From Mesorhizobium sp. NZP2077 (GTDB taxonomy: Bacteria > Pseudomonadota > Alphaproteobacteria > Rhizobiales > Rhizobiaceae), in the NCBI RefSeq assembly GCF_013170805.1, contig NZ_CP051293.1, forward strand, positions 5,586,001 through 5,650,000: a DNA stretch of 64,000 bases, in the 5' to 3' direction. The first letter of the stretch is position 1, and each line of letters opens with the position of its first letter. Made by a program: the position numbers and the translations under genes. Shown here in pieces: positions 52,799-62,500 of this stretch. Below the pieces are notes generated by a model. That model had not been told where the DNA came from. It searched no databases and saw only the letters and a program-made list of their open reading frames with translations.

Positions 52799-53695
52799 AT
52801 GTGTGGAATTGTCGGACTGTTTTTGAAGGACAAGTCGCTGGAGCCTAAGCTCGGCGCGATGCTGTCGGAGATGCTGGTCTCGCTTAGCGATCGCGGCCCG
52901 GACAGTGCCGGCATTGCCATCTATGGCGCGCCCGCCAAGAATGAGGCCAAGATCACCATCCAGTCGGCGAAACCCGCGCGCGATTTCCCGGGCCTTGACG
53001 CCGAGCTTGCCAAGGCGATCGGCGTGCCGGTGAGCATTGCGGTGAAGTCGACCCATGCTGTCGTCAGGACCACGCCCGACAAGATCGACGAGGCCCGCGA
53101 GGCCATCCAGACGCTGCGCCCCGACATCCGCATCATGGGCGCCGGCGATGTCGTCGAAATCTACAAGGAAGTCGGCCTGCCGGAGGCGGTCGTCGATCGC
53201 TTCGACGTCCGCAAGATGACCGGCACGCATGGTATCGGCCACACCCGCATGGCGACGGAATCGGCGGTGACGACGATGGGCGCGCATCCGTTCTCGACCG
53301 GCGCCGACCAGTGCCTGGTGCACAATGGCTCGCTGTCCAACCACAACAATGTCCGCCGCGAGCTGATCCGCGAAGGCATGAAATTCGAGACCGAGAACGA
53401 CACCGAGGTGGCGGCCGCCTATCTCTCCTCGCAGATGGCGCATGGCAAGAACCTGGGTGAGGCGCTGGAAGGCACGCTCTCCGACCTCGACGGCTTCTTC
53501 ACCTTCGTCGTCGGCACCAAGAACGGTTTTGGCGTCGTGCGCGACCCGATCGCCTGCAAGCCCGCCGTCATGGCCGAGACCGACCAGTATGTCGCCTTCG
53601 GCTCGGAATATCGCGCGCTGACCAAACTGCCCGGCATAGACAATGCGAGGGTCTGGGAACCGGAACCCGCAACCGTCTATTTCTGGGAGCATTGA
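52799..53695 (+). CDS. mgsA: N-methylglutamate synthase subunit A (class II glutamine amidotransferase domain)
   Basis: A 298-residue glutamine amidotransferase. Cys2 directly after the initiator Met (MCGIVG) is the catalytic nucleophile, exposed by Met removal. THGIGHTRMATES and HNGSLSNHNNVRREL are the usual glutamine-site motifs. In MgsABC it handles the gamma-glutamyl donor so that methylamine ends on the alpha-amino position as N-methylglutamate. A strong GGGAGG site precedes it. First gene of the mgs-gmaS-mgd operon. Confidence 0.9.
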   Translation: MCGIVGLFLKDKSLEPKLGAMLSEMLVSLSDRGPDSAGIAIYGAPAKNEAKITIQSAKPARDFPGLDAELAKAIGVPVSIAVKSTHAVVRTTPDKIDEAREAIQTLRPDIRIMGAGDVVEIYKEVGLPEAVVDRFDVRKMTGTHGIGHTRMATESAVTTMGAHPFSTGADQCLVHNGSLSNHNNVRRELIREGMKFETENDTEVAAAYLSSQMAHGKNLGEALEGTLSDLDGFFTFVVGTKNGFGVVRDPIACKPAVMAETDQYVAFGSEYRALTKLPGIDNARVWEPEPATVYFWEH

Positions 53696-53699
53696 GTTC

Positions 53700-54431
53700 A
53701 TGCCGGCAACCAAACTTTCAAAGGCGGCGGCGAGCGACCACGCCTCTCGGGTGTTCGACCTCGATGTGTCGTCGCTGCGCGAACTCAACCAGGCTCTGCA
53801 CAATCTGACACCCGGCTCGAATGAGACGGCATGGGAAGTGCTGCACCCGAAGGGCAGCCATTCGGTTGCCGTCGGCGTCGACCAGCCTGTTTCTATCGAT
53901 GTGCGCGGCAGCGTCGGCTACTATTGTGGCGGCATGAATTCCGGCAGCACCATTATCGTGCACGGGTCGGCGGGACCCGGCGTCGGCGAGAACATGATGT
54001 CGGGTTCGATCACGATCAAAGGCGATGCCAGCCAGTATGCCGGCGCCACCGGCAAGGGCGGCCTGCTGGTCATCGAGGGCAATGCCTCGTCGCGCTGCGG
54101 CATTTCGATGAAGGGCATCGACATCGTCGTGCACGGCAATATCGGCCACATGTCGGCCTTCATGGCGCAGTCCGGCAATCTGGTGGTGCTGGGCGATGCC
54201 GGCGATGCGCTGGGCGATTCCATCTACGAGGCGCGCCTCTTCGTGCGGGGCAAGGTCGACAGCCTGGGTGCCGACTGCATTGCCAAGGAGATGCGGCCCG
54301 AGCATCTGGAATTGCTGCAGGGTCTGCTCGACCGTGCCGGCGTCACTGGCGTCAAGCCGTCGGAGTTCAAACGCTACGGCTCGGCGCGCACGCTCTACAA
54401 TTTCAATATCGACAACGCCGACGCGTATTGA
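53700..54431 (+). CDS. mgsB: N-methylglutamate synthase subunit B (GltB C-terminal-like beta helix)
   Basis: A 243-residue protein of the GXGXG beta-helix type found at the C-terminus of glutamate synthase large subunits and in FwdC. Repeated turns are visible (GGMNSGSTIIVHGSAG, MMSGSITIKGDAS, TGKGGLLVIEGNAS, MKGIDIVVHGNIG). It forms the structural link between amidotransferase and synthase subunits. Four bases separate it from mgsA. Confidence 0.88.
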   Translation: MPATKLSKAAASDHASRVFDLDVSSLRELNQALHNLTPGSNETAWEVLHPKGSHSVAVGVDQPVSIDVRGSVGYYCGGMNSGSTIIVHGSAGPGVGENMMSGSITIKGDASQYAGATGKGGLLVIEGNASSRCGISMKGIDIVVHGNIGHMSAFMAQSGNLVVLGDAGDALGDSIYEARLFVRGKVDSLGADCIAKEMRPEHLELLQGLLDRAGVTGVKPSEFKRYGSARTLYNFNIDNADAY

Positions 54432-54437
54432 GGCAGC

Positions 54438-55766
54438 ATGACCTATCGCAACCCGCCGACGACGCCGCGCAAATCCGCGACCTTCGACGACTACACGCTT
54501 TCCGAAATCCGCCGCGCCGCGGCGACCGGCATCTATGATATCAGAGGTGCCGGCGCCAAGCGCAAGCTGCCGCATTTCGACGATCTGCTGTTCCTCGGCG
54601 CCTCGATCTCGCGCTATCCGCTCGAAGGCTATCGCGAGCGCTGCGACACATCGGTGGTGCTAGGCTCCCGCCATGCCAAGAAGCCGATCGAACTGAAGAT
54701 CCCGATCACCATTGCCGGCATGAGCTTTGGCTCGCTGTCCGGCCCGGCCAAGGAAGCGCTCGGGCGCGGCGCGACGCTGGCCGGCACCTCGACCACGACG
54801 GGCGATGGCGGCATGACCGAGGAAGAGCGCGGCCATTCCAAGCAACTGGTCTATCAATATCTGCCGTCGCGCTACGGCATGAATCTGCGCGACCTGCGCC
54901 GCGCCGATGCGATCGAGGTGGTCGTCGGCCAGGGGGCCAAGCCCGGCGGCGGCGGCATGCTGCTTGGCCAGAAGATCTCCGACCGCGTTGCCGAGATGCG
55001 CACGCTGCCGAAGGGCATCGACCAGCGCTCGGCCTCGCGACATCCCGACTGGACCGGCCCTGACGATCTCGAGATCAAGATCCTCGAACTGCGCGAGATC
55101 ACCGACTGGGAAAAGCCGATCTACGTCAAGGTCGGCGGCGCCCGCCCCTATTATGATACCGCGCTTGCCGTGAAGGCGGGCGCCGATGTCGTCGTCGTCG
55201 ACGGCATGCAGGGCGGCACGGCGGCGACACAGGAAGTGTTCATCGAGAATGTCGGCCAGCCGACGCTCGCCTGTATCAGGCCGGCCGTGCAGGCGCTGCA
55301 GGATCTCGGCATGCACCGCAAGGTGCAACTGATCATCTCCGGCGGCATCCGCAACGGCGCCGATGTCGCCAAGGCGCTGGCGCTCGGCGTCGACGCGGTC
55401 TCGATCGGCACCGCCGCACTCGTCGCGCTCGGCGACAACGATCCCCGCTGGGAGGCGGAGTACAACGAGCTCGGCACCACGGCCGGCGCCTATGACGACT
55501 GGCATGAGGGCCGCGACCCCGCCGGTATCACCACGCAGGACCCTGAGTTGATGAAGCGGGTCGACCCGGTGGCCGCCGGACGACGGCTGGCCAACTACCT
55601 CAAGGTGATGACGCTCGAGGCGCAGACCATTGCCCGCGCCTGCGGCAAGAACAGCCTGCACAATCTCGAGCCCGAGGATCTCGTCGCGCTCACCATCGAA
55701 GCCGCCGCCATGGCCGGCGTGCCGCTGGCCGGCACCAACTGGATACCGGGGAAAAACGGTTTCTAA
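54438..55766 (+). CDS. mgsC: N-methylglutamate synthase subunit C (FMN glutamate-synthase domain)
   Basis: A 442-residue protein of the central glutamate synthase barrel: MSFGSLSGPAKEALGRGA, QGAKPGGGGMLLGQKIS, then VVDGMQGGTAATQEVF and VSIGTAALVALG for the FMN site. The cysteine cluster that binds 3Fe-4S in GltB is not evident; only a single Cys (ARACGKN) occurs there. It catalyses formation of N-methylglutamate. Confidence 0.88.
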   Translation: MTYRNPPTTPRKSATFDDYTLSEIRRAAATGIYDIRGAGAKRKLPHFDDLLFLGASISRYPLEGYRERCDTSVVLGSRHAKKPIELKIPITIAGMSFGSLSGPAKEALGRGATLAGTSTTTGDGGMTEEERGHSKQLVYQYLPSRYGMNLRDLRRADAIEVVVGQGAKPGGGGMLLGQKISDRVAEMRTLPKGIDQRSASRHPDWTGPDDLEIKILELREITDWEKPIYVKVGGARPYYDTALAVKAGADVVVVDGMQGGTAATQEVFIENVGQPTLACIRPAVQALQDLGMHRKVQLIISGGIRNGADVAKALALGVDAVSIGTAALVALGDNDPRWEAEYNELGTTAGAYDDWHEGRDPAGITTQDPELMKRVDPVAAGRRLANYLKVMTLEAQTIARACGKNSLHNLEPEDLVALTIEAAAMAGVPLAGTNWIPGKNGF

Positions 55767-55800
55767 AACAGTATCCAAATATCATAAGCGAGGAACTATA

Positions 55801-57108
55801 ATGGGGAACGATCTCGCCGCATTCGCCAAAGAGAACGGCGTCAAATATTTCATGATTTCCTACACCGACCTGTTCGGTGGCCAGCGTGCCAAGCTGGTGC
55901 CGGCGCAGGCGATATCAGACATGCAGAAGGACGGCGCCGGCTTTGCCGGTTTCGCCACCTGGCTCGACCTGACGCCGGCGCATCCCGACATGCTGGCGGT
56001 GCCGGATCCAGACTCGGTCATCCAGTTGCCATGGAAGAAGGAGGTGGCCTGGGTCGCCGCCAACTGCGTCATGGACGACAAGGAGGTCGACCAGACGCCG
56101 CGCAACACGCTGAGGCGGCTGATCGCGGAGGCCGCCGGCGATGGCATGCATGTCAAGACCGGCGTCGAGGCCGAGTTCTTCCTGATCTCACCGGACGGCA
56201 GCGTCATCTCCGACCAGTACGATACGGCCTCAAAGCCCTGCTACGACCAGCAGGCGGTGATGCGCCGCTATGACGTGATCGCCGAGATCTGCGACCACAT
56301 GCTGGCGCTGGGATGGAGCCCCTATCAGAACGACCACGAGGACGCCAACGGCCAGTTCGAGATGAACTGGGCCTTCGACGACGCGCTGGCGACCGCCGAC
56401 AAGCACTCCTTCTTCAAATTCATGGTTAGGTCGGTCGCCGAAAAGCACGGCCTGCGCGCCACCTTCATGCCAAAGCCCTTCCAGGGCCTGACCGGCAATG
56501 GCTGCCATGCCCATATCTCGGTGTGGGACAAGGCTGGCAAGACCAACGTCTTCGCCGACAATTCGATGGAACTCGGCCTCTCGGCCAAGGGCAAGAATTT
56601 CCTCGGCGGCATCATGAAGCATGCCTCCGCGCTTGCCGCCATCACCAACCCGACGGTCAACTCCTACAAGCGCATCAACGCGCCGCGCACGATCTCAGGC
56701 GCGACCTGGGCGCCGAACACGGTGACCTGGACAGGCAACAACCGCACCCACATGGTGCGCGTGCCCGGACCCGGCCGCTTCGAGCTGCGGCTGCCCGACG
56801 GCGCGGCCAACCCCTATCTGCTGCAGGCAGTGATCATTGCCGCCGGCCTCGACGGCATCCGCTCCAAGGCCGATCCCGGCAAGCGCTACGACATCGACAT
56901 GTACCAGCACGGCCACACGGTGAAGGGCGCGCCGAAACTGCCGCTCAACCTGCTCGACGCGCTGCGCGAGTTCGACAAGGACAAATCGCTCAAGGCGGCG
57001 CTGGGGGAGGAATTCTCGTCGGCCTACCTAAAGCTGAAGCACCAGGAATGGAATTCCTATGCTTCGCACTTCACGCAATGGGAGCGCGACCACACGCTGG
57101 ATATATAA
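55801..57108 (+). CDS. gmaS: Gamma-glutamylmethylamide synthetase
   Basis: A 435-residue glutamine-synthetase-fold enzyme that joins methylamine to glutamate with ATP. Motifs: VEAEFFLI, NDHEDANGQFEMNW, HGLRATFMPKPFQGLTGNGCHAHIS (split here by residues around 255-280) and the arginine-rich site ATWAPNTVTWTGNNRTHMVR. The start at 55801 matches other GmaS; the upstream frame belongs to mgsC read out of frame. Directly after mgsC, before mgdA. Confidence 0.9.
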   Translation: MGNDLAAFAKENGVKYFMISYTDLFGGQRAKLVPAQAISDMQKDGAGFAGFATWLDLTPAHPDMLAVPDPDSVIQLPWKKEVAWVAANCVMDDKEVDQTPRNTLRRLIAEAAGDGMHVKTGVEAEFFLISPDGSVISDQYDTASKPCYDQQAVMRRYDVIAEICDHMLALGWSPYQNDHEDANGQFEMNWAFDDALATADKHSFFKFMVRSVAEKHGLRATFMPKPFQGLTGNGCHAHISVWDKAGKTNVFADNSMELGLSAKGKNFLGGIMKHASALAAITNPTVNSYKRINAPRTISGATWAPNTVTWTGNNRTHMVRVPGPGRFELRLPDGAANPYLLQAVIIAAGLDGIRSKADPGKRYDIDMYQHGHTVKGAPKLPLNLLDALREFDKDKSLKAALGEEFSSAYLKLKHQEWNSYASHFTQWERDHTLDI

Positions 57109-57144
57109 TCGTCCTAGCGGTGCGAGCGACCTCGGAATGAACGT

Positions 57145-58398
57145 ATGAAATACTCGATCTTCTCGCTCGCCCGCGCCGCCTTGTCCGGCCACAAGAACTG
57201 GCAGCCCACCTGGCGCGACGCCACGCCGAAGGATCGCTACGACGTGGTGATCATCGGCGGTGGTGGCCATGGCCTGGCCACCGCCTGGTTCCTTGCCAGC
57301 GAATACGGCATCAGGAATGTCGCCGTGCTGGAAAAAGGCTGGATCGGCTCCGGCAATGCAGGCCGCAACACGACCATCATCCGCTCCAATTACGGCCTGC
57401 CCGGCAACACCGGCTTCTACGAATTGTCGATGAAGCTGTGGGAGCGGATGGAGCAGGACCTCAACTACAATTCGATGGTCAGCCAGCGCGGCGTCATCAA
57501 CCTCTACCACTCCGACGCGCAGCGCGACGCCTATGCACGGCGCGGCAACACGATGCGCATCAACGGCATCGACGCCGAATTGTTGGACCTCGCCGCAGTC
57601 AAGAAGATGATCCCGTTCCTGAACTACGACAATGCACGCTTTCCCGTACAGGGCGGGCTGCTGCAGCGGCGCGGCGGCACGGCGCGGCACGACGCCGTGG
57701 TCTGGGGCTATGCGCATGCGGCGAGCGGGCTCGGCGTCGACATCATCCAGAATTGCGAAGTGACCGGCTTCATCAGGGATGCCAATGGCAAGGTGACCGG
57801 TGTCGAGACGTCGCGTGGCAGGATCGGCGCCGGCAAGGTCGGCATGGCGGTTGCCGGCTCTTCGTCGCGCGTCGCAGCGATGGCGGGCTTGCGCCTGCCG
57901 ATCGAAAGCCATGTGCTGCAGGCCTTTGTCTCCGAGGCGATCAAGCCGTTGATCCCCGGTGTCATGACCTTCGGCGCCGGCCATTTCTATGTCAGCCAAT
58001 CCGACAAGGGCGGGCTGGTCTTCGGCGGCGACATTGACGGCTACAATTCCTACGCCCAGCGCGGCAACATGCCCGTGATGGAAGATGTCTGCGAGGGCGG
58101 CATGGCGCTGATGCCGATGATCGGCCGTGTGCGGCTTTTGCGCCAGTGGGGCGGCATCATGGACATGTCGATGGACGGTTCGCCGATCATCGACAAGACG
58201 CCGGTGGACGGGCTCTATCTCAACGCCGGCTGGTGCTATGGCGGCTTCAAGGCAACGCCGGGTTCCGGCTTTGTCTTTGCCCACCTTCTGGCCCGCGACA
58301 CGCCGCACGAAGAAGCTGCAAGGTTCCGTCTCGACCGCTTCCGGGCTGGTGCCATGATCGACGAAAAGGGCCAGGGCGCCCAACCGAACCTGCACTGA
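57145..58398 (+). CDS. mgdA: N-methylglutamate dehydrogenase subunit A (sarcosine oxidase beta-like flavoprotein)
   Basis: A 417-residue D-amino-acid-oxidase-fold flavoprotein: FAD loop VVIIGGGGHGLATAW (about 34-48), GSGNAGRNTTIIRSNYG typical of SoxB, and H182 (ARHDAVVWG) in the region where sarcosine oxidase beta holds a covalent flavin. It oxidises N-methylglutamate with the other Mgd subunits, releasing glutamate and a C1 unit. Confidence 0.87.
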   Translation: MKYSIFSLARAALSGHKNWQPTWRDATPKDRYDVVIIGGGGHGLATAWFLASEYGIRNVAVLEKGWIGSGNAGRNTTIIRSNYGLPGNTGFYELSMKLWERMEQDLNYNSMVSQRGVINLYHSDAQRDAYARRGNTMRINGIDAELLDLAAVKKMIPFLNYDNARFPVQGGLLQRRGGTARHDAVVWGYAHAASGLGVDIIQNCEVTGFIRDANGKVTGVETSRGRIGAGKVGMAVAGSSSRVAAMAGLRLPIESHVLQAFVSEAIKPLIPGVMTFGAGHFYVSQSDKGGLVFGGDIDGYNSYAQRGNMPVMEDVCEGGMALMPMIGRVRLLRQWGGIMDMSMDGSPIIDKTPVDGLYLNAGWCYGGFKATPGSGFVFAHLLARDTPHEEAARFRLDRFRAGAMIDEKGQGAQPNLH

Positions 58399-58408
58399 GG
58401 ACGGTCAC

Positions 58409-58684
58409 ATGCGTATTGTCTGTCCTTTCTGCGGTGAACGCGAACTCGGCGAGTTCACCTATCTCGGCGACGCCAAGCCGGTGCGGCCGACGGCCGGCGC
58501 TTCGGAAGATGAGGTCTTCGACTACGTCTATCTGCGCGACAACATCGCCGGCGTGATGAGCGAGAACTGGTATCATGGCGGCGGCTGCCGGGCGTGGCTG
58601 AAAGTCACCCGCAACACGCTGACGCATGAGATTTCCGCTGTCGAACCGGCGGCCGGCGCCGGTGCCGCGAAGGTTGGCGCGTGA
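58409..58684 (+). CDS. mgdB: N-methylglutamate dehydrogenase subunit B (sarcosine oxidase delta-like)
   Basis: A 91-residue SoxD-like protein with a zinc-site CPFCGERELGEF at residues 5-16, a later His (WYHGGGC) and Cys, as in heterotetrameric sarcosine oxidase. It bridges the alpha and beta subunits. Four-base overlap with mgdC. Confidence 0.87.
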   Translation: MRIVCPFCGERELGEFTYLGDAKPVRPTAGASEDEVFDYVYLRDNIAGVMSENWYHGGGCRAWLKVTRNTLTHEISAVEPAAGAGAAKVGA

Positions 58685-61665
58685 TGGCCGGCGCCCAGAC
58701 AAACCGCCTGGACAAAGGCGGCCTCGTCGACCGCTCGGCGCCGCTGAATTTCCGTTTCGACGGCAAGAGCTTTTCCGGCTTCCAGGGCGACACGCTGGCG
58801 TCGGCACTGGTTGCCAATGGCGTCAAGCTGGTCGGCCGCTCGTTCAAATACCACCGCCCGCGCGGTATCCTGACAGCAGGCTCGGAAGAGCCCAACGCGC
58901 TGGTCGAACTGCGCACAGGTGCCCGGCGCGAGCCGAACACCAAAGCAACGACGGCGGAACTCTACGAAGGGCTGGAAGCCGCCAGCCAGAACCGTTGGCC
59001 GTCGCTGCGCCACGATGTGATGTCGGTCAACCAGCTGTTCGCGCCGATCTTCGTTGCCGGCTTCTACTACAAGACCTTCATGTGGCCGGCGAAATTCTGG
59101 GAAGCGATCTACGAGCCGGCGATCCGCCGCGCAGCCGGCCTTGGCCGCGCAGCCGGCGTTGCCGATCCCGACCATTACGACAAGGCCTGGGCGCATTGCG
59201 ATGTGCTGATCGCCGGCTCCGGTCCGGCGGGCCTGGCCGCGGCGCTTGCCGCCGGCCGCAGCGGTGCCCGCGTTATCCTGTGCGAGGAGGATTTCACGCC
59301 TGGCGGCCGCCTGCTCTCGGATGGCGGTACGATCGACGGCCTGCCCGCAGCCGAATGGCTGTCGCGGACACTGGCCGAGCTGGGTTCGATGCCCGATGTG
59401 CGCATCATGAGCCGCACGACGCTGTTCGGTGTCTATGATGGCGGCACCTATGGCGCGCTGGAGCGGGTCAGCGACCACCTGCCCTCGCCGCCCGAGCACC
59501 AGGTGCGCCAGCGGCTGTGGCGGATCGTGGCAAAGCGCTGTGTGGTCGCCGCCGGCGCCATCGAACGTCCCATCGTCTTCGCCGGTAATGACACGCCAGG
59601 CGTGATGATGGCTTCCGCCATGCGGACCTATGTCTCGCGCTATGCCGCCGCTCCTGCAAAGCGCACAGCGCTGTTCACCAACAATGAGGACGGCTGGCGC
59701 ACGGTCGAGACAGCGCTCGCAGCCGGGCTGCAGATCGCGGCGGTGATCGACGCACGGCCTGATGTGTCACCAGCGCATCGTTCGCTGGCCTCCAAGAATG
59801 GCTTCACAGTGCTGCATGGCTCCGTCAGCGGTGTCGATGGCGGCAAGGACGGTGTGCGGAAAATCGCGGTGTTGCTGACCGGCGGCGCGCGCGCCGAAGT
59901 CCAGGCTGATGGGCTTGCGGTTTCCGGCGGCTGGAACCCGGCGGTCGGGCTGACCTCCTATCATCGCGGCCGGCCAAAATGGCGCGATGATATTGCTGCC
60001 TTCGTGCCCGATGGCGCGCCTCCCGGCATGGTCGCCGCCGGCGCCGCCAACGGCGCCTTCGGCCTTGGCGCTTGCCTGGCTGAAGGATTCGCTGCAGGTG
60101 TAGCAGCAGCGCATGATGCCGGGCGTGCCGGCAAGGCCGGCTCAGCACCAATCGCCGACGACGAAGGCTTTTCGCTGACGCCGCTCTGGCATGTCGCCGG
60201 CAAGGGCAAGGCCTTTGTCGATTACCAGCACGATGTCACCGCGTCCGACATCGAGCTTGCTCAGCGCGAAGGTTTTGAATCGGTCGAGCATCTGAAGCGT
60301 TACACCACGCTCGGTATGGCGACCGACCAGGGCAAGATATCGAACGTCGCCGGCCTCGCGATCATGGCTGCTGTCAGCGGCCGGTCCATTCCCGAGACGG
60401 GCACGACGATCTACCGACCTCCTTATGTACCCGTCGCCATCGGCGCCTTCGCCGGCCACCATCGCGACGAGACTTTCCATGCGACGCGGCTGACGCCGTC
60501 GCATCACTGGGCCGCCGAACAGGGCGCGATCTTCGTCGACACTGGTCTCTGGAAGCGGGCGCAATGGTATCCGCGCGCCGGCGAGAAGGACTGGCTGGAA
60601 TCGGTCACCCGCGAGGTCAAGTCGGTACGCTCAGGCGTCGGCTTCTGCGATGTCTCGACGCTCGGCAAGATCGACGTGCATGGCCCGGAGGCCGGCGCCT
60701 TCCTCGACCGCGTCTACATCAACACCTTCTCCAACCTCGCCGTGGGAAAAGCCCGTTACGGGCTGATGCTGCGCGAGGACGGCATCGTCTATGATGACGG
60801 CACGACGTCGCGGCTGGCCGAGGACCATTATTTCCTGACCACTACCACGGCCAAAGCCGGGCTGGTGATGCAGCATCTCGAATTCTGCCGGCAGGTGCTG
60901 TTTCCCGAGCTCGATGTGCAGCTGACCTCGGTCTCCGATCAGTGGGCGCAATTCTCTATCGCGGGACCGAAGACCCGCGATCTGCTGAAGGAGATCGTCG
61001 ATCCTGCGGAAGACCTTTCCAACGAAGGTTTCCCGTTCATGGGCGCGCGCGAAGTCGCTTTGCGCGGCGGCATCAAGGCGCGGCTGTTCCGCATCTCCTT
61101 CTCCGGCGAAATGGCATTCGAGATTTCGGTGCCGGCACGCTACGGCGAGGCGATGGCGCGCAATCTGATGCTGGCCGGCAAACAGTTTGGCGTCACGCCT
61201 TACGGCACCGAGGCACTCGGCGTCATGCGCATTGAAAAGGGTCACATCGCCGGACCGGAACTGAGCGGCACGACCACGGCTGCCGACCTTGGCCTGGGCA
61301 AGATGATGTCGACCAAGAAAGACTATATCGGCCGCGTCATGGCCGGGCGCGAGGCGCTGGTGGCGCCGGACCGGCAGGTCGTGGTCGGCGTCAAGCCGAC
61401 GGACAGAGCACGCCGGTTGCGCTCCGGGGCGCACATCATCCCGAAGGGGCAGACACCTGGCCCCGGCAACGACCAAGGCTATGTCACCTCTGTCTGCTTC
61501 TCGCCGACATCGGACCAGTGGATCGGGCTGGCACTTGTCGAGCGCGGCCGCGAACGCATCGGCGAGATCGTCCATGCGCATGATCCGATACGCGGCGAAG
61601 ACTATGATGTCGAACTCTGCAATCCCGTCTTCTACGATCCGGATGGAGGGCGCCAGCGTGGCTGA
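58681..61665 (+). CDS. mgdC: N-methylglutamate dehydrogenase subunit C (sarcosine oxidase alpha-like)
   Basis: A 994-residue multidomain subunit. The N-terminal part (about 15-95, FDGKSFSGFQGDTLASALVA) is the ferredoxin-like fold of SoxA. A nucleotide-binding domain follows (VLIAGSGPAGLAAALAAG, about 175-195), then a second flavin/NAD half, and a C-terminal GcvT domain (about 600-990, DVSTLGKIDVHGPEAGAFL, KKDYIGR). The last binds tetrahydrofolate for the released C1 unit. Size and order match the family. Confidence 0.9.
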   Translation: MMAGAQTNRLDKGGLVDRSAPLNFRFDGKSFSGFQGDTLASALVANGVKLVGRSFKYHRPRGILTAGSEEPNALVELRTGARREPNTKATTAELYEGLEAASQNRWPSLRHDVMSVNQLFAPIFVAGFYYKTFMWPAKFWEAIYEPAIRRAAGLGRAAGVADPDHYDKAWAHCDVLIAGSGPAGLAAALAAGRSGARVILCEEDFTPGGRLLSDGGTIDGLPAAEWLSRTLAELGSMPDVRIMSRTTLFGVYDGGTYGALERVSDHLPSPPEHQVRQRLWRIVAKRCVVAAGAIERPIVFAGNDTPGVMMASAMRTYVSRYAAAPAKRTALFTNNEDGWRTVETALAAGLQIAAVIDARPDVSPAHRSLASKNGFTVLHGSVSGVDGGKDGVRKIAVLLTGGARAEVQADGLAVSGGWNPAVGLTSYHRGRPKWRDDIAAFVPDGAPPGMVAAGAANGAFGLGACLAEGFAAGVAAAHDAGRAGKAGSAPIADDEGFSLTPLWHVAGKGKAFVDYQHDVTASDIELAQREGFESVEHLKRYTTLGMATDQGKISNVAGLAIMAAVSGRSIPETGTTIYRPPYVPVAIGAFAGHHRDETFHATRLTPSHHWAAEQGAIFVDTGLWKRAQWYPRAGEKDWLESVTREVKSVRSGVGFCDVSTLGKIDVHGPEAGAFLDRVYINTFSNLAVGKARYGLMLREDGIVYDDGTTSRLAEDHYFLTTTTAKAGLVMQHLEFCRQVLFPELDVQLTSVSDQWAQFSIAGPKTRDLLKEIVDPAEDLSNEGFPFMGAREVALRGGIKARLFRISFSGEMAFEISVPARYGEAMARNLMLAGKQFGVTPYGTEALGVMRIEKGHIAGPELSGTTTAADLGLGKMMSTKKDYIGRVMAGREALVAPDRQVVVGVKPTDRARRLRSGAHIIPKGQTPGPGNDQGYVTSVCFSPTSDQWIGLALVERGRERIGEIVHAHDPIRGEDYDVELCNPVFYDPDGGRQRG

Positions 61666-62281
61666 TTTTTCCTGGAATGCCCGCAGCCCGATAGACCGCG
61701 CGCTCGTTGCCGGACCGTATGGCGCGCGTGGCGATGTCGGCGTGGCGCTGACCGAAATCCGCAATTTCGACCTCGTCCAGGTGATGGCGCGGCGTGGCAA
61801 GGCGGCGGAGATGGCCGAGGCTGCCAAAGCTCGCTTTGGCGTTGCTGCTCCGGAAACACCCAAGGCGGTGCAGACGCCGGATGCCACGTTGATCTGGTCG
61901 GGACCGGATCAGTTTTTTGTGCTGTCTAAGGGCGGCAAGCATTCGATTGGGACACTTCCTCAGGCGTTTGCTTCTTCCGCCTCGCTGTCGGACCAATCGC
62001 ATGCGCGGGTGCTGATCAGCGTCTCCGGCGCCAAGGCGCGGGCGATATTGGCCAAGTTGTCGTCGATCGATCTGCACCCGGGGGCATTCCCCGTCAGCAC
62101 AGCCGCAGCGACCTCGATGGATCATACCAGCGTTACGCTCTGGCGTGGCGATGATCGAGATGGATTGGCCGTGTTCAACCTTCTGGTGTTTGCGACTTTT
62201 GCCGAGAGCCTGTGGCACACGATGCTCGACTCGGCCGCGGAATATGGTGTTGCTATCAGCCATTCCGAGGATTTGGCGTAG
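61658..62281 (+). CDS. mgdD: N-methylglutamate dehydrogenase subunit D (sarcosine oxidase gamma-like)
   Basis: A 207-residue SoxG-like protein, distantly GcvT/YgfZ-like (ARVLISVSGAKARAILAK, SLWHTMLDSAAEYG at the end). The GTG at 61658 has GGAGGG at the correct distance inside the end of mgdC; an ATG at 61643 would overlap the ribosome-binding site. Last gene of the operon, followed by a palindromic element. Confidence 0.82.
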   Translation: MADFSWNARSPIDRALVAGPYGARGDVGVALTEIRNFDLVQVMARRGKAAEMAEAAKARFGVAAPETPKAVQTPDATLIWSGPDQFFVLSKGGKHSIGTLPQAFASSASLSDQSHARVLISVSGAKARAILAKLSSIDLHPGAFPVSTAAATSMDHTSVTLWRGDDRDGLAVFNLLVFATFAESLWHTMLDSAAEYGVAISHSEDLA

Positions 62282-62294
62282 CGTTTGTGCGCGC

Positions 62295-62445
62295 CCTTCC
62301 TTCTCCCCTTGTGGGAGAAGGTGGATCGGCGCGCAGCGACGAGACGGATGAGGGGTGTTCCAGCGAAGTGAGACGTTGGCGTTCCCTGGAACACCCCTCA
62401 TCCGTCGCCTTCGGCGACACCTTCTCCCACAGGGGGAGAAGGGGG
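62295..62445. repeat. Palindromic rhizobial intergenic element (RIME-like)
   Basis: A near-perfect inverted repeat between mgdD and tdm: outer arms CCTTCTCCCCTTGTGGGAGAA and the inverted CTTCTCCCACAGGGGGAGAAGG, inner arms GATGAGGGGTGTTCCA and TGGAACACCCCTCATC. It would form a very stable cruciform or RNA hairpin and may end mgd transcription. Same family as at 872 and 45151. Confidence 0.75.
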
Positions 62446-62500
62446 AGCTTACATCACCTCCGCCTTGCCAAACTCAACTGCGCTGCTATTCTTGCTGCTA

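Noticed and set aside
54438..55766. A 3Fe-4S cluster in MgsC as in glutamate synthase
   Set aside because: The expected three-cysteine cluster is not present; only one Cys occurs near the corresponding end.
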